Below, in pieces: positions 24,413 to 33,093 of a stretch of DNA of 46,654 nt. Below the pieces are notes generated by a model that was not told where the DNA came from, did not search any database, and was given only the letters and a program-made list of their open reading frames with translations. A program made the translations under genes and the position numbers. Origin of the DNA: Amycolatopsis kentuckyensis (GTDB lineage Bacteria > Actinomycetota > Actinomycetes > Mycobacteriales > Pseudonocardiaceae); the NCBI RefSeq assembly GCF_002155975.1, contig NZ_MUMI01000283.1, positions 1 through 46,654 of the forward strand. The letters are read 5' to 3'. Numbering within the stretch: position 1 is the first letter of the stretch; each line of letters begins with the position of its first letter.

Positions 24413-26512
24413 TCACTGCCTCGACGAACTCCCGCTTGACTGCAGGTAGTCCTGCAGCTCCTGGTGACGGAACTGGAACCCCGCTCCCGAGGTGCGAAAG
24501 ACGCCGGACTGCCGGCCCCATTCCAGGAAGCGTGGAAGAACCAGCGGTAATCCATATCGAGCCCACCCGTACACGGTCGCGATGAAGTACCGAGCGTATG
24601 CCGAGCAGCAAAAGCGTCCCAAGACGCACATCTCGGCGTAGATCAACGCGATGGAAATACCGTACAGTTTGAGGTAGTACAGCCCGGCGCACGCGCCGAT
24701 CAGGAAACCGCTGAGCAAGGCGACTCGCCGGTCGTTCTGCAGCATCTCCAGGGGGCTGCTTGCCTGGCTCGGGTGAGGTTGGGCCGAGGCTACCGCAAAC
24801 ACGGTGGTGATGGCGGCGGTCAATCCCGACAGGGCGCCGAAAACGGGCCCATAAGCCAAGCCGTACGTTATTCCGATGATGCCGCCGGTGATTGCCGTGA
24901 ACAGTGCTGACATGGCAAGTATTCTTATGTCTTTGAAGGGGTTGAACGTCAGCCGCGTCGGCTCGCGATCTCGAACGCACCGCCACATGGAGATGAACAT
25001 GATCGTCAAGTAGTTGGACATGATGGCTATGTAGGTAAGAAAGCCGTGCTCTTCACCTGAAGGTGTGGAAATGCCGAAAGATCCGTTGATGGCGAACGGC
25101 AGGTGCAGGACGGTGAAGGTGAAAAAGAGATGCCCTACTCGAACCTTGCGTTCGTCCAGCAGTCGCCACCAATCGTGAAGGACGATCTCGTTCGACTGAC
25201 CCCCGTGGGCTGACATTCGCTTGGCGATGAGATGCAACCAGGATATGGTTTTGGCTGGTCGCAGTCTTTTTGTTTGGAATATCCTGACCCTGGATTCCAG
25301 GAAATACTCCATCAGAAGTGTGTGTACTCGCTCCAGGTAGGCATCCGACCTGCCCTTCTTCTCTGCGCTGGTGGGTAGAAGATCGGCTGGTTCTCCGCCG
25401 TATTTGTGGAATATCACGGCGGCCGACAGTCGCCACGGCGTTCCCAGTGCCGATACGACTGTCCTGGAGCCTGCTCCACGTAGTCCTTCGAAAACGCATT
25501 GCCAGGCATCCAGTTCGTGCTCTTCGGCGCAGTGGGTGCGAATGTGATCGATGATCTGTGTCGCGGTGAGCTGCTGGATGACGACGGTCTGCGTTGCTCG
25601 CACTTTGCGGGCAACGCGTTCGTAGTACTGCGGTCCGGATCTCGATATGACCAGTATCCGACAGTCCGCTGTCGAAGCCGTGAAGTCGTTGATGCGCTCC
25701 ACGGCGCGCGTCGATCGATGTTTTGCTGCGTCCTGCTGGTCCATCTCGTCGAGGCCGTCGAGTATGGGTACTATCAAGCCGTGTTCCACTAGTTTTCGGG
25801 CAACTTTTTCCTCCAGGGCAAATCTGATCGACAACTGCGATGTGAGCCACTCTTCGAGGTCGCTTTTAGTCGGGTTCCAGGACGCCAGGGCGAATATTAC
25901 GGGAACCGAGACGTTTTCCGTGGTTCGGCGCGAGACCAGTTGAAGAAGCAATTGAATGGCGAGTACCGTTTTGCCCGAGCCGGGCCCGCCGAGCAGGACC
26001 ATCCTGCCTTTTGCTTCGTCGAGGAAGAAGTCTGCGAGCTTGCTCGGATCGACTCGGCGCGTGGCGGACTTCTTGGACTTCGCCGCTCTTCCTTGCAGGG
26101 AAATCCGGAAATCGGCCGGCCGGGAATCGAGGCTGTCCGTGCTGAGCAATCGGGCCAGCGTCCGGTTTTCCTGGCGTCGCACTTCGACGACCAATTGTTC
26201 GGCTATTTCAGCCAGCTCCGTGCGTGAATAGCTGCGAAACGTGCCCATTTTCTCGGCGATCACCACGACGACGCCGATCACGCCGACGGTCAGGGCCAGA
26301 ATGTTCGCCCAGCCGACATATTGATTGAACGCAGATTCATCACTCTTGTTCAACCACGCGGAGGTGGGGATCGTGACCGCAGGGACGCTGAGGCCGATGA
26401 TGGCCAGAATCCGGCCGCCGAGCTTCGCTTTTCGCAAAAACCTTCGACTGGATGAATGCAACTCCCGGCCCCCGCCTCTGACTTCGTGCGCAACGCCGAT
26501 CCTCGACGCCAT
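24413..26512 (-). CDS. Membrane NACHT-family STAND NTPase, candidate defence gene
   Basis: 699 residues. Two N-terminal membrane segments (about 30-50 and 68-86), then a NACHT domain: Walker A LLGGPGSGKTVLA (about 172-184), Walker B VPILDGLDEMD (about 245-255), and sensor RILVISRSGP. The C-terminal part has about four to six helices between 455 and 630 and ends GFQFRHQELQDYLQ, the usual tail of actinomycete NACHT proteins. NACHT proteins are sensors and effectors of innate immunity; bacterial ones include anti-phage bNACHT systems. Base composition is far lower in GC than anything around it, and the gene sits near tRNA-Arg, so it was probably acquired by transfer. ATG 26512. Confidence 0.88.
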   Translation of the reverse strand: MASRIGVAHEVRGGGRELHSSSRRFLRKAKLGGRILAIIGLSVPAVTIPTSAWLNKSDESAFNQYVGWANILALTVGVIGVVVVIAEKMGTFRSYSRTELAEIAEQLVVEVRRQENRTLARLLSTDSLDSRPADFRISLQGRAAKSKKSATRRVDPSKLADFFLDEAKGRMVLLGGPGSGKTVLAIQLLLQLVSRRTTENVSVPVIFALASWNPTKSDLEEWLTSQLSIRFALEEKVARKLVEHGLIVPILDGLDEMDQQDAAKHRSTRAVERINDFTASTADCRILVISRSGPQYYERVARKVRATQTVVIQQLTATQIIDHIRTHCAEEHELDAWQCVFEGLRGAGSRTVVSALGTPWRLSAAVIFHKYGGEPADLLPTSAEKKGRSDAYLERVHTLLMEYFLESRVRIFQTKRLRPAKTISWLHLIAKRMSAHGGQSNEIVLHDWWRLLDERKVRVGHLFFTFTVLHLPFAINGSFGISTPSGEEHGFLTYIAIMSNYLTIMFISMWRCVRDREPTRLTFNPFKDIRILAMSALFTAITGGIIGITYGLAYGPVFGALSGLTAAITTVFAVASAQPHPSQASSPLEMLQNDRRVALLSGFLIGACAGLYYLKLYGISIALIYAEMCVLGRFCCSAYARYFIATVYGWARYGLPLVLPRFLEWGRQSGVFRTSGAGFQFRHQELQDYLQSSGSSSRQ

Positions 26513-26795
26513 GACGGTTCAGTATCTACCACAGACGACTGTATCGTGAATAGGATTCGGTTCATCGAAACCCGATAGGTCTAGTCGACATCGTGAGGCG
26601 GTGGCGAGCTATTGGGGCAACGAGCCGGCCCGGTGTGATTAGCCGGCACATCGATCCGTGAACCGGCATTGGTGCCGGCCGATCGAGACGATGGTGAGCC
26701 TGGTGACCGAGCTTCGGCCCAGCGGTCCCTCCGAAGGCGACGCCCACGCCTCTCGAATTCGGCGCGGCGCCCGCTCCTGGCTGCCGAGTGTGTTG
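26513..26795. other. Intergenic DNA between NACHT gene and tRNA-Arg
   Basis: 283 bp with no convincing gene on either strand. Composition climbs from low GC near the NACHT start to ordinary high GC by about 26640. The only promoter-like element is GATACT on the minus strand (26526-26521), 8 nt before the NACHT ATG. No integrase and no copy of the tRNA 3' end was seen. Confidence 0.5.
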
Positions 26796-26868
26796 TGCCC
26801 CCGGCAGGATTCGAACCTGCGACACCCGCTTTAGGAGAGCGGTGCTCTATCCCCTGAGCTACGAGGGC
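26796..26868 (-). tRNA. tRNA-Arg (anticodon CCU, reads AGG)
   Basis: 73-nt cloverleaf. Acceptor GCCCTCG pairs with CGGGGGC (one T-G wobble); D arm GCTC/GAGC; anticodon stem CCGCT/AGCGG with loop CTCCTAA (anticodon CCT); T arm GCAGG/CCTGC with loop TTCGAAT; discriminator A. CCA is not encoded. A -10-like TAAGCT lies at 26890-26885 on the same strand. tRNA genes of this kind often serve as integration sites. Confidence 0.97.
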
Positions 26869-27140
26869 CTGCTACTGCCGGGTCAGCTTAGCCTGCCGGG
26901 ACCGTTCGCAGCAGCTGGGGCACGGATGGAGCAACCCGACGGTCGTCGTCACCCAGGTGAGTGGTTCTCGCTCGCCGCTGACCGTGTGGATACACCCCGC
27001 GGTGCCGCCCACCCGACCTGACCTGGACGGACCAGTGCCTCACCTGGTCGTGTCTGGTTTCGAACTGCTGAACAACAGTAGGTAACCTTCGTTAACGGGA
27101 CGCGGGGAGCCGCTCCCACCGGCTGTTGCGGAGGGCTTCG
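26869..27140. other. Intergenic DNA upstream of orphan response regulator
   Basis: 272 bp. Contains the minus-strand tRNA promoter near 26885 and, close to the regulator, a less GC-rich stretch with GTAACC and GTTAAC (27080-27096) that probably holds its promoter. Short open frames here lack ribosome sites and I do not call them. Confidence 0.4.
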
Positions 27141-27794
27141 TTGATCAAGCTCATGTTCGCCGACGACGAGGAACTGGTGCGCTCGGGGTTGCGCGCGATG
27201 ATGTCCGGGGCCCAGGACATCGAGATCGTGGGCGAGGCGAGCGATGGCAGATCCGCCGTGGAGGTTGCCCGGCGCTACCACCCCGATGTTGCCCTGCTCG
27301 ACATCAAGATGCGAGCCCCTGACGACGGCATTCGCGCGCTCCGGGCCATCCTCGCCCTGCCCGATCCGCCCACCGTGGCCATGCTGACCACCTTCGACAT
27401 CGATGAATACGTCAGCCTCGCGCTCCGGCTCGGGGCCAACGGGTTCCTCCTCAAGGACATCGATCCCGCCGCGCTGCTCAGGGCCGTCCGGGACCTTGCG
27501 CGCGGGGGCGCCGTGCTGGATCCGGGTGTCGCCGCGCGGATGGTGCAGTCGCACCGGGACGAACAACGCGCCGCTCAGCCCGCCCGGAAGCTGCTCGCCT
27601 CTCTGTCCGAACGGGAACGCGAGGTCGTCGCGCTCATCGGGCAGGGCCTGTCCAACGCCGAGATCGGGGGGCGGCTGCACCTCTCCGAGGCCACCGTCAA
27701 GGGGTACGTCTCCGCCGTGCTCTCGAAGATCGGGGCCGCGAACCGGGTGCAGGCCGCTCTGCTGGCCTACCGCGGTGGGCTGCTCGACCAGTAG
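27141..27794 (+). CDS. NarL/FixJ-type response regulator, orphan
   Basis: 217 residues. Receiver domain 1-118 with acidic pair ADDEE, phospho-acceptor Asp in LLDIKM (about 53), Thr in LTTFD (about 83) and Lys in LLKDID. LuxR-type helix-turn-helix at about 150-210 (LSEREREVVALIGQGLSNAEIGGRLHLSEATVKGYVS). TTG 27141 is the start because GGAGG (27130-27134) is 6 nt upstream and MIKLMFADDEELVRSGLR is the usual opening. No histidine kinase gene is adjacent, so the partner is elsewhere. Abuts the channel gene with zero spacing. Confidence 0.92.
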   Translation: MIKLMFADDEELVRSGLRAMMSGAQDIEIVGEASDGRSAVEVARRYHPDVALLDIKMRAPDDGIRALRAILALPDPPTVAMLTTFDIDEYVSLALRLGANGFLLKDIDPAALLRAVRDLARGGAVLDPGVAARMVQSHRDEQRAAQPARKLLASLSEREREVVALIGQGLSNAEIGGRLHLSEATVKGYVSAVLSKIGAANRVQAALLAYRGGLLDQ

Positions 27795-28403
27795 ATGCTG
27801 CTCACGGCGCTGGAGTTCGTCGGGCTCGTCGCCTTCGCCGCGTCCGGCGCGCTCGCCGCGGTGCGGGCGCGGCTCGATGTCTTCGGCGTCGTCGTGGTCG
27901 GGCTCACCACCGCTCTCGGCGGTGGGGTCATCCGGGACGTCCTGCTCGGCATCCACCCGCCCACGACCCTGCGGAACTGGCCCTACCTCGCCGTCTGTGC
28001 CGGGACCGCCCTGGGTGTCTTCGTCTTCCACCCGCAGGTCGCGCGGCTGCGGCGTGGCGTTCTCCTGGCGGACGCGCTCGGGCTCGGCGTCTTCGCCACC
28101 GCCGGGACGACCACCGCGCTCAACGCCGGCGCCACCGTCTACGCCGCGTGTCTGATCGGGATGACCACCGGCATCGGCGGCGGGGCCGTGCGGGATCTGC
28201 TGCTCCGGGAAATCCCGCTCGTCCTGCGGAAGGAGATCTACGCCGTGGCCGCGCTGGCCGGCTCGGCGCTCGTCGCCGTCGGTCACGCTGCGCGACTGCC
28301 CGAAGGTCCGGTGACCGTCGTCGCGGCCGCCGTCGTCGTTTCCGTCAGGATGGTTGCGCTCTGGCGGCACTGGAACGCGCCGGTCGCGCGTGGTCCGGAG
28401 TGA
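27795..28403 (+). CDS. TRIC-type cation channel family membrane protein (UPF0126)
   Basis: 202 residues, seven predicted membrane helices arranged as two similar halves, each with a glycine-rich kink: TTALGGGVIRDVLLG (about 38-52) and TTGIGGGAVRDLLLR (about 124-138), the hallmark of bacterial TRIC homotrimeric cation channels. The ATG follows immediately on the regulator's stop codon, so the pair is co-translated and the channel may be under the same control. Ion selectivity not inferable. Confidence 0.92.
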   Translation: MLLTALEFVGLVAFAASGALAAVRARLDVFGVVVVGLTTALGGGVIRDVLLGIHPPTTLRNWPYLAVCAGTALGVFVFHPQVARLRRGVLLADALGLGVFATAGTTTALNAGATVYAACLIGMTTGIGGGAVRDLLLREIPLVLRKEIYAVAALAGSALVAVGHAARLPEGPVTVVAAAVVVSVRMVALWRHWNAPVARGPE

Positions 28404-28431
28404 GAAATCCTTTGTTAGTTCTGTGTGTGTT

Positions 28432-28449
28432 CTTAGGCGGGTCTCAGCA
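28432..28449 (+). promoter_or_regulatory. MprA-box-like direct repeat upstream of mprA
   Basis: CTTAGGC (28432-28438) and CTCAGCA (28443-28449) are spaced 11 bp, one helical turn, as for OmpR-family tandem binding. A cleaner copy lies before pepD. TAAAAC at 28457-28462, 7 nt before the mprA ATG, is a possible -10, so the site would overlap the -35 area, consistent with autoregulation. Confidence 0.6.
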
Positions 28450-28469
28450 CGCTGCGTAAAACTAGCGCC

Positions 28470-29162
28470 ATGCGCATCCTTGTGGTGGACGACGACCGCG
28501 CCGTCCGTGAGTCGCTCCGGCGGTCCCTGGAGTTCAACGGCTACCAGGTCCAGCTGGCCAGTGACGGTGCGCAGGCCCTGGAGGCGATCATCGCCGACCG
28601 GCCGGACGCGATGGTCCTGGACGTCATGATGCCCCGGCTCGACGGCCTGGAGGTCGCCCGCCGCCTGCGCAGCACCGGTGACGACCTGCCGATCCTCGTG
28701 CTGACCGCGCGCGACACCGTCTCCGACCGGGTGTCCGGGCTGGACGCCGGCGCCGACGACTACCTGCCGAAGCCCTTCGCGCTCGAGGAGCTGCTCGCCC
28801 GGCTGCGGGCGCTGCTGCGCCGGGCCATGCCGGAGGGGCAGAACGGCCAGGCTTCGGAGGCCCTGTCCTTCGCGGACCTGACCCTCGACCCCGGCACGCG
28901 GGAGGTCCGCCGCGGTGGCCGCGAGATCAGCCTGACCCGGACCGAATTCGCCCTGCTGGAACTGTTCCTTTCCTACCCGAAGCACGTCCTCACGCGTGGC
29001 CGGATCCTGGAGGAAGTATGGGGTTACGACTTCCCGACGTCGGGCAACGCGCTGGAGGTCTACGTCGGTTACTTGCGCCGCAAGACGGAGGCGGAGGGGG
29101 AGCCGAGGCTGATCCACACGGTGCGGGGGGTGGGGTACGTCCTGAGGGAAACCCCGCCGTGA
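28470..29162 (+). CDS. mprA: MprA-like OmpR-family response regulator
   Basis: 230 residues. Receiver domain 1-118: VVDDDRAVR, phospho-Asp in MVLDVMMP (about 51), VLTARD and [19 protein letters not shown]. Winged-helix output domain about 135-228 ending [14 protein letters not shown]. Call as MprA rests on sequence style and on neighbours: followed by mprB, then pepD, moaB and mscL as in mycobacteria. MprAB controls envelope-stress genes including sigma factors and pepD in that group. Overlaps mprB by GTGA. Confidence 0.9.
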   Translation: MRILVVDDDRAVRESLRRSLEFNGYQVQLASDGAQALEAIIADRPDAMVLDVMMPRLDGLEVARRLRSTGDDLPILVLTARDTVSDRVSGLDAGADDYLPKPFALEELLARLRALLRRAMPEGQNGQASEALSFADLTLDPGTREVRRGGREISLTRTEFALLELFLSYPKHVLTRGRILEEVWGYDFPTSGNALEVYVGYLRRKTEAEGEPRLIHTVRGVGYVLRETPP

Positions 29163-30568
29163 CCGAACCCGGCGATCCCCGCGGCACGCGCTGGGGAGCC
29201 CGCCGGTTCTCCCTGCGCGGCCGGGTGACGCTGCTCGCCGCCGCCTGTGTGGCCGGCGCCGTCGCGCTGGTGTCCATCGGCGCGTACATGGTCGTGCGCA
29301 GCAACCTCTACCAGCAGCTCGACGACAGCCTGCTGGCCCGCGCGCAGGCGGCCGCCAACTCGCCGCAGGTGCAGACCGAGCTGCGGCAGGTCCCCGGCGC
29401 GTTCCTGGCCAGCGCCGACCTCCAGATCGGGCAGCTCAACGCGGCGCCCGACGTCCAGCACGCGGTGATGACCTACCCGCTGTCGAGCTCGCCGCCGCCG
29501 TTCGGGCAGGACGAGCTGGCCGTCGCGAACGGCGATTCGGCGGAGTCGCTGCGGACGGACTTCCGCTCCGACAGTCGCGTCGTCGCCCTGCCGACCGGGC
29601 ACGGCGAGGCCATCGTGCTGGCCCAGTCGATGGCCCCGACCAAGCGCACGCTGAACGAGCTCGCGCTGGTGCTCTTCCTGATCGGCGGTGCCGGCATCCT
29701 GGTCGCCGCCGCGGCGGGCACCGCGGTGGCGCGCACCGGCCTGCGCCCGGTCGACCGGCTGACGTCGGCCGCGGAACGCGTCGCCAGGACCGGCGACCTG
29801 CGGCCCATCCCGGTCAGCGGCGACGACGAGCTCGCGCGCCTCACCCAGACGTTCAACACGATGCTCGGCACGGTGGCGGACTCGCAGGAACGCCAGCGCC
29901 AGCTGGTCGCGGACGCCGGCCACGAGCTCCGGACGCCGCTGACGTCGCTGCGCACCAACCTCGAGCTGCTGCTCGCCGCGAGCAAGCCGGGCGCGCCGCC
30001 GCTGCCGGACGAGGACCGCATCGAAATCGTCGCGGACATCAGCGGCCAGCTCGACGAGCTGACGCAGCTGATCGGCGACCTGGTCGAGCTCGCGCGCCAG
30101 GACGAGCCGCGCGAGCGCTTCGAGCGCGTCGAGCTGCTGGAGGTCGTCGAGCGGGCGCTCGACCGGGCGCGGCGCCGGGCGGGCGAGATCAACTTCGACG
30201 TCTCGCTGCAGCCGTGGGTGCTCACCGGCGACAACAGCTCGCTCGAGCGGGCGGTGCTGAACCTGCTCGACAACGCGGTGAAGTTCTCGCCGCCCGGCGC
30301 GACGGTCTGGGTGCGGCTGTACCCGCTCGGCGACGGCACCGCCGTGGTCGAGGTCGCCGACGCCGGGCCGGGCATCGCCGAAGAGGACCTGCCCAAGGTG
30401 TTCGACCGCTTCTACCGCTCGTCGGAGGCGCGGACGCTGCCGGGCTCGGGCCTCGGGCTGGCGATCGTGAAGCACGCGGCCGAGCGGCACGGCGGGGCGG
30501 TGTACGCCGCCCAGGCGCCCGAGGGCGGCGCGTTGATGACGATCCGGCTGCCGGGGGCGCCCGGCTGA
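29159..30568 (+). CDS. mprB: MprB-like sensor histidine kinase
   Basis: 469 residues. Membrane helix about 25-47, extracytoplasmic sensor about 48-165, second helix about 166-190 ([20 protein letters not shown]), HAMP about 190-245, phospho-acceptor His in [16 protein letters not shown] (about 258), N box [13 protein letters not shown], then [17 protein letters not shown] and [12 protein letters not shown]. All catalytic parts are present. GTG 29159 overlaps the mprA stop. In mycobacteria MprB senses envelope stress with DnaK on the outer domain; the same is assumed here. Confidence 0.92.
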   Translation: MTEPGDPRGTRWGARRFSLRGRVTLLAAACVAGAVALVSIGAYMVVRSNLYQQLDDSLLARAQAAANSPQVQTELRQVPGAFLASADLQIGQLNAAPDVQHAVMTYPLSSSPPPFGQDELAVANGDSAESLRTDFRSDSRVVALPTGHGEAIVLAQSMAPTKRTLNELALVLFLIGGAGILVAAAAGTAVARTGLRPVDRLTSAAERVARTGDLRPIPVSGDDELARLTQTFNTMLGTVADSQERQRQLVADAGHELRTPLTSLRTNLELLLAASKPGAPPLPDEDRIEIVADISGQLDELTQLIGDLVELARQDEPRERFERVELLEVVERALDRARRRAGEINFDVSLQPWVLTGDNSSLERAVLNLLDNAVKFSPPGATVWVRLYPLGDGTAVVEVADAGPGIAEEDLPKVFDRFYRSSEARTLPGSGLGLAIVKHAAERHGGAVYAAQAPEGGALMTIRLPGAPG

Positions 30569-30612
30569 CCCGTTCGCGAGACGCCGGCGGCGGAATCGGC
30601 CAGTATCGGCGG

Positions 30613-31044
30613 ATGCCCTGCCGTGAGCTGGTCCGCCGTTGCCTCGTCGCGGCGGTGAGCGGGCTGGTCGCGACGCTCGTCTTGTGGGCGTTGCCGTACC
30701 GGGAGCTGTGCACCGGCCCGGCGTGCCTCGTCATCGCGATGTTCGTCGTGCCGCTCGCGGTGATGGGTGTGGCGCTGATCGCGTACGTCCTGCTGGCGCT
30801 GGCCCGCGTCCGCCCGGCGTGGCCCGTCGCGCTGGGCGGGCCGCTCGTCGTGCTCTCGCTGGTCACCACCGTGCTCGACGTCGTGGCTTGCCCCTTCCCG
30901 CTGTTCTGCGTGGTGGTCGCCGGCTGTTACGCGTTCGCGGTGCTCGTCGCCACGGACGCATTGCCGCTCGCGTGGCGCATTGCGCTCGTCTCGCCCGTGG
31001 TGGTGTTGTTCGGCTGGGGAGTGGTGCTGCCGATCGTGCTGTGA
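30613..31044 (+). CDS. Small four-helix membrane protein of unknown function
   Basis: 143 residues, four predicted helices (about 12-28, 40-62, 75-95 and 115-138). Cysteines are numerous: CRELVRRC at the start, YRELCTGPAC in the first loop, CPFPLFC and GCYAF later; some could form outer-face disulfides. No family recognised. Lies 44 bp after mprB and is not part of the mycobacterial order, so it belongs to inserted material. No clear ribosome site; start ATG 30613 is the first that gives a membrane protein. Confidence 0.6.
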   Translation: MPCRELVRRCLVAAVSGLVATLVLWALPYRELCTGPACLVIAMFVVPLAVMGVALIAYVLLALARVRPAWPVALGGPLVVLSLVTTVLDVVACPFPLFCVVVAGCYAFAVLVATDALPLAWRIALVSPVVVLFGWGVVLPIVL

Positions 31045-31141
31045 CCTGGTCGTTCGAAAGTTCACCCGCGTCGGCTCTGCGGATCTCGTGTTGAATCGTG
31101 TAGGATTTTGTGTGGTTGGGGCCCGACGGACGGAGTGAACG

Positions 31142-31942
31142 GTGCTGGCGCGTCAGCGACAGGCGGTGATCCTGGAAGAGGCACGCCGGACCGGCGCGGT
31201 CCGCGTGAGCGACCTCGTGACCAGGCTGGGCGTGTCCGACATGACGGTGCGCCGCGACCTCGACGTCCTCGCCGGGCGCGGGCTCGTGGAGAAGGTCTAC
31301 GGCGGCGCCACTTCGGTCGTCGGCAAGAGCACCGACGAACCCGGCTTCGAGGCCAAGTCCGTGCGCCAGCGGGCGCAGAAGGAAGCCATCGCCGAGCTCG
31401 CTGCGACGCTCGTCCGGCCCGGCACCGCGATCGGCATCTCCGCCGGCACCACGACGTGGACGCTGGCGCGGGCGCTCGACGCCATCCCCGGGCTCACCAT
31501 CGTCACCAACTCGATCCAGGTCGCCGACGTGCTCCGCGGGTCGACGCAGCCGGACCGCACCGTCGTGCTCACCGGCGGGGTGCGGACGCCGTCGGACGCG
31601 CTGGTCGGGCCGGTCGCCGTGCACAGCCTGCGGTCGCTGCACCTGGACGCCGTCTTCCTCGGCGTGCACGGGATGGCCGACGGGCCGGGGTTCACGACCC
31701 CGAACCTCACCGAGAGCGAGACCGACCGCGCGCTGGTCGAGGCCGGGCGCAAGCTGGTCGTGCTCGCCGACCACACGAAGTGGGGCACCGTCGGGATCTC
31801 GACGATCGCCGACCTGGACGAGGCCGACGTCGTCGTCACCGATGATGGGATTCCCGACGAGGCCAAGGAAATTCTCGCCGAACGGGCGGGAGAACTGATG
31901 ATCGCCGAGACGGCGGAGACGGACGAGGCCCGAGAAGCGTGA
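31142..31942 (+). CDS. DeoR/GlpR-family sugar-metabolism repressor
   Basis: 266 residues. DeoR helix-turn-helix at about 1-55 (RQRQAVILEEARRTGAVRVSDLVTRLGVSDMTVRRDLDVL) and the sugar-phosphate-sensing domain with GISAGTTTWTLARAL and GVHGMADGPGFTTPNLTESETDRAL. GTG 31142 with GGAG upstream. Coupled by GTGA to galT, so it likely represses its own operon and responds to a galactose-derived phosphate. Upstream TAGGAT at about 31100-31105 is a plausible -10. Confidence 0.93.
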   Translation: MLARQRQAVILEEARRTGAVRVSDLVTRLGVSDMTVRRDLDVLAGRGLVEKVYGGATSVVGKSTDEPGFEAKSVRQRAQKEAIAELAATLVRPGTAIGISAGTTTWTLARALDAIPGLTIVTNSIQVADVLRGSTQPDRTVVLTGGVRTPSDALVGPVAVHSLRSLHLDAVFLGVHGMADGPGFTTPNLTESETDRALVEAGRKLVVLADHTKWGTVGISTIADLDEADVVVTDDGIPDEAKEILAERAGELMIAETAETDEAREA

Positions 31943-33021
31943 AGCGCACTGTACGACACCTGGCCGACGGCCGGGAGATCATCTACTTCGACCAGCCCGG
32001 GGCGCCCGACCGCGTCGCGGAGGACACCCGCGACCTGCCGCCGGTTTCGGCCGCGTCGGAGATCCGGCTGGACCCGCTGACCGGTGAGTGGGTCGCGATG
32101 GCGGCGCACCGCCAGACGCGGACCTACAAGCCGCCGGCCGACCTCTGCCCGCTGTGCCCGAGCAAGCCCGGCAAGCCGAGCGAGATCCCGGAAAGCGATT
32201 ACGACGTCGTCGTCTTCGAGAACCGGTTCCCGTCCTTCGCCGAGGACGTGATCGGTGAGCCGTCCACTGTGGATGGTCTCGGGCTGGTGCCGGTGCGGCC
32301 CGGGCGTGGCCGCTGCGAGGTCGTCTGCTTCACCAGCAACCACGACGGTTCCTTCGCGCAGTTGAGCGCGAAGCAGGTGCGGGCCGTGGTGGACGCCTGG
32401 GCTGATCGCACGGCCGGGCTGTCCGCGGTGCCCGGCGTCGAGCAGGTCTTCCCGTTCGAGAACCGCGGTGAGGAAATCGGCGTCACGCTGTCGCACCCGC
32501 ACGGGCAGATCTACGGCTACCCGTTCGTCACCCCGAAGACCGAGCGGATGCTCGACGTCGCCCGCGCCTACCAGGCCGAACACGGCCGCCCCGTGCTCGG
32601 CGACGTGCTCGCCGCCGAACGCAAGTCCGGCGCGCGCGTGGTGACCTCCGGCGAGTACTGGACGGCGTACGTGCCGCCGGCGGCGCGCTGGCCGGTCCAG
32701 GTCCAGATCGTGCCGCACCGGCAGGTCCCGGACATCCCCGCACTGACCGACGCCGAGCGCGACGACTTCGCCGACGTCTACCTCGACGTGCTGCGTCGCT
32801 GCGACGCGCTGTACGACCGGCCGCTGCCCTACATCGCGGCGTGGCACCAGGCGCCGGTGCGCCGGGACCGCGAGCTCGGCTGGCTCCACCTGGAACTGTT
32901 CTCCGTGCTGCGCGCGAAGGACAAGCTGAAGTATCTGGCGGGGTCCGAGTCGGGGATGGCGGTGTGGATCAACGACGCGACGCCGGAGCAGATCGCGGAA
33001 CGGCTCCGCGCGGCGGGCTGA
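31939..33021 (+). CDS. galT: Galactose-1-phosphate uridylyltransferase
   Basis: 360 residues, HIT-superfamily Leloir enzyme moving UMP from UDP-glucose to galactose-1-phosphate. The active-site HPHGQIYGYP (catalytic second His, about 178-187) and zinc Cys pair LCPLCPSKPGKPSE (about 66-79) are present. FENRFPSF and the C-terminal AWHQAP and LHLELF complete the fold. GTG 31939 overlaps the deoR stop as GTGA. galK and galE are not adjacent in the window, although galU lies at 45873 and a GalE-like epimerase at 41593. Confidence 0.95.
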   Translation: MKRTVRHLADGREIIYFDQPGAPDRVAEDTRDLPPVSAASEIRLDPLTGEWVAMAAHRQTRTYKPPADLCPLCPSKPGKPSEIPESDYDVVVFENRFPSFAEDVIGEPSTVDGLGLVPVRPGRGRCEVVCFTSNHDGSFAQLSAKQVRAVVDAWADRTAGLSAVPGVEQVFPFENRGEEIGVTLSHPHGQIYGYPFVTPKTERMLDVARAYQAEHGRPVLGDVLAAERKSGARVVTSGEYWTAYVPPAARWPVQVQIVPHRQVPDIPALTDAERDDFADVYLDVLRRCDALYDRPLPYIAAWHQAPVRRDRELGWLHLELFSVLRAKDKLKYLAGSESGMAVWINDATPEQIAERLRAAG

Positions 33022-33055
33022 GGCGGCCATACTCATCTCCGATGCACAGGTTCGG

Positions 33056-33073
33056 CTCAGGAACCTCTCAGGA
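33056..33073 (+). promoter_or_regulatory. MprA box: CTCAGGA direct repeat, 11-bp period, before pepD
   Basis: CTCAGGA at 33056-33062 and again at 33067-33073, in the 72-bp gap before the protease gene. Same motif and same 11-bp period as upstream of mprA. Matches the kind of loose octamer direct repeat described for mycobacterial MprA boxes, and fits pepD being an MprA target. Confidence 0.72.
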
Positions 33074-33093
33074 CCATCGCGCAAGGTGAGGAC

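Noticed and set aside
26513..26868. Attachment site repeat (attL/attR) at tRNA-Arg
   Set aside because: I looked for a second copy of the tRNA 3' end to the left, around the low-GC gene, and found none; no integrase either.
26949..29117. Minus-strand open frame of about 720 codons opposite the NarL regulator, TRIC and mprA
   Set aside because: Shadow of three well supported genes; composition typical of antisense frames.
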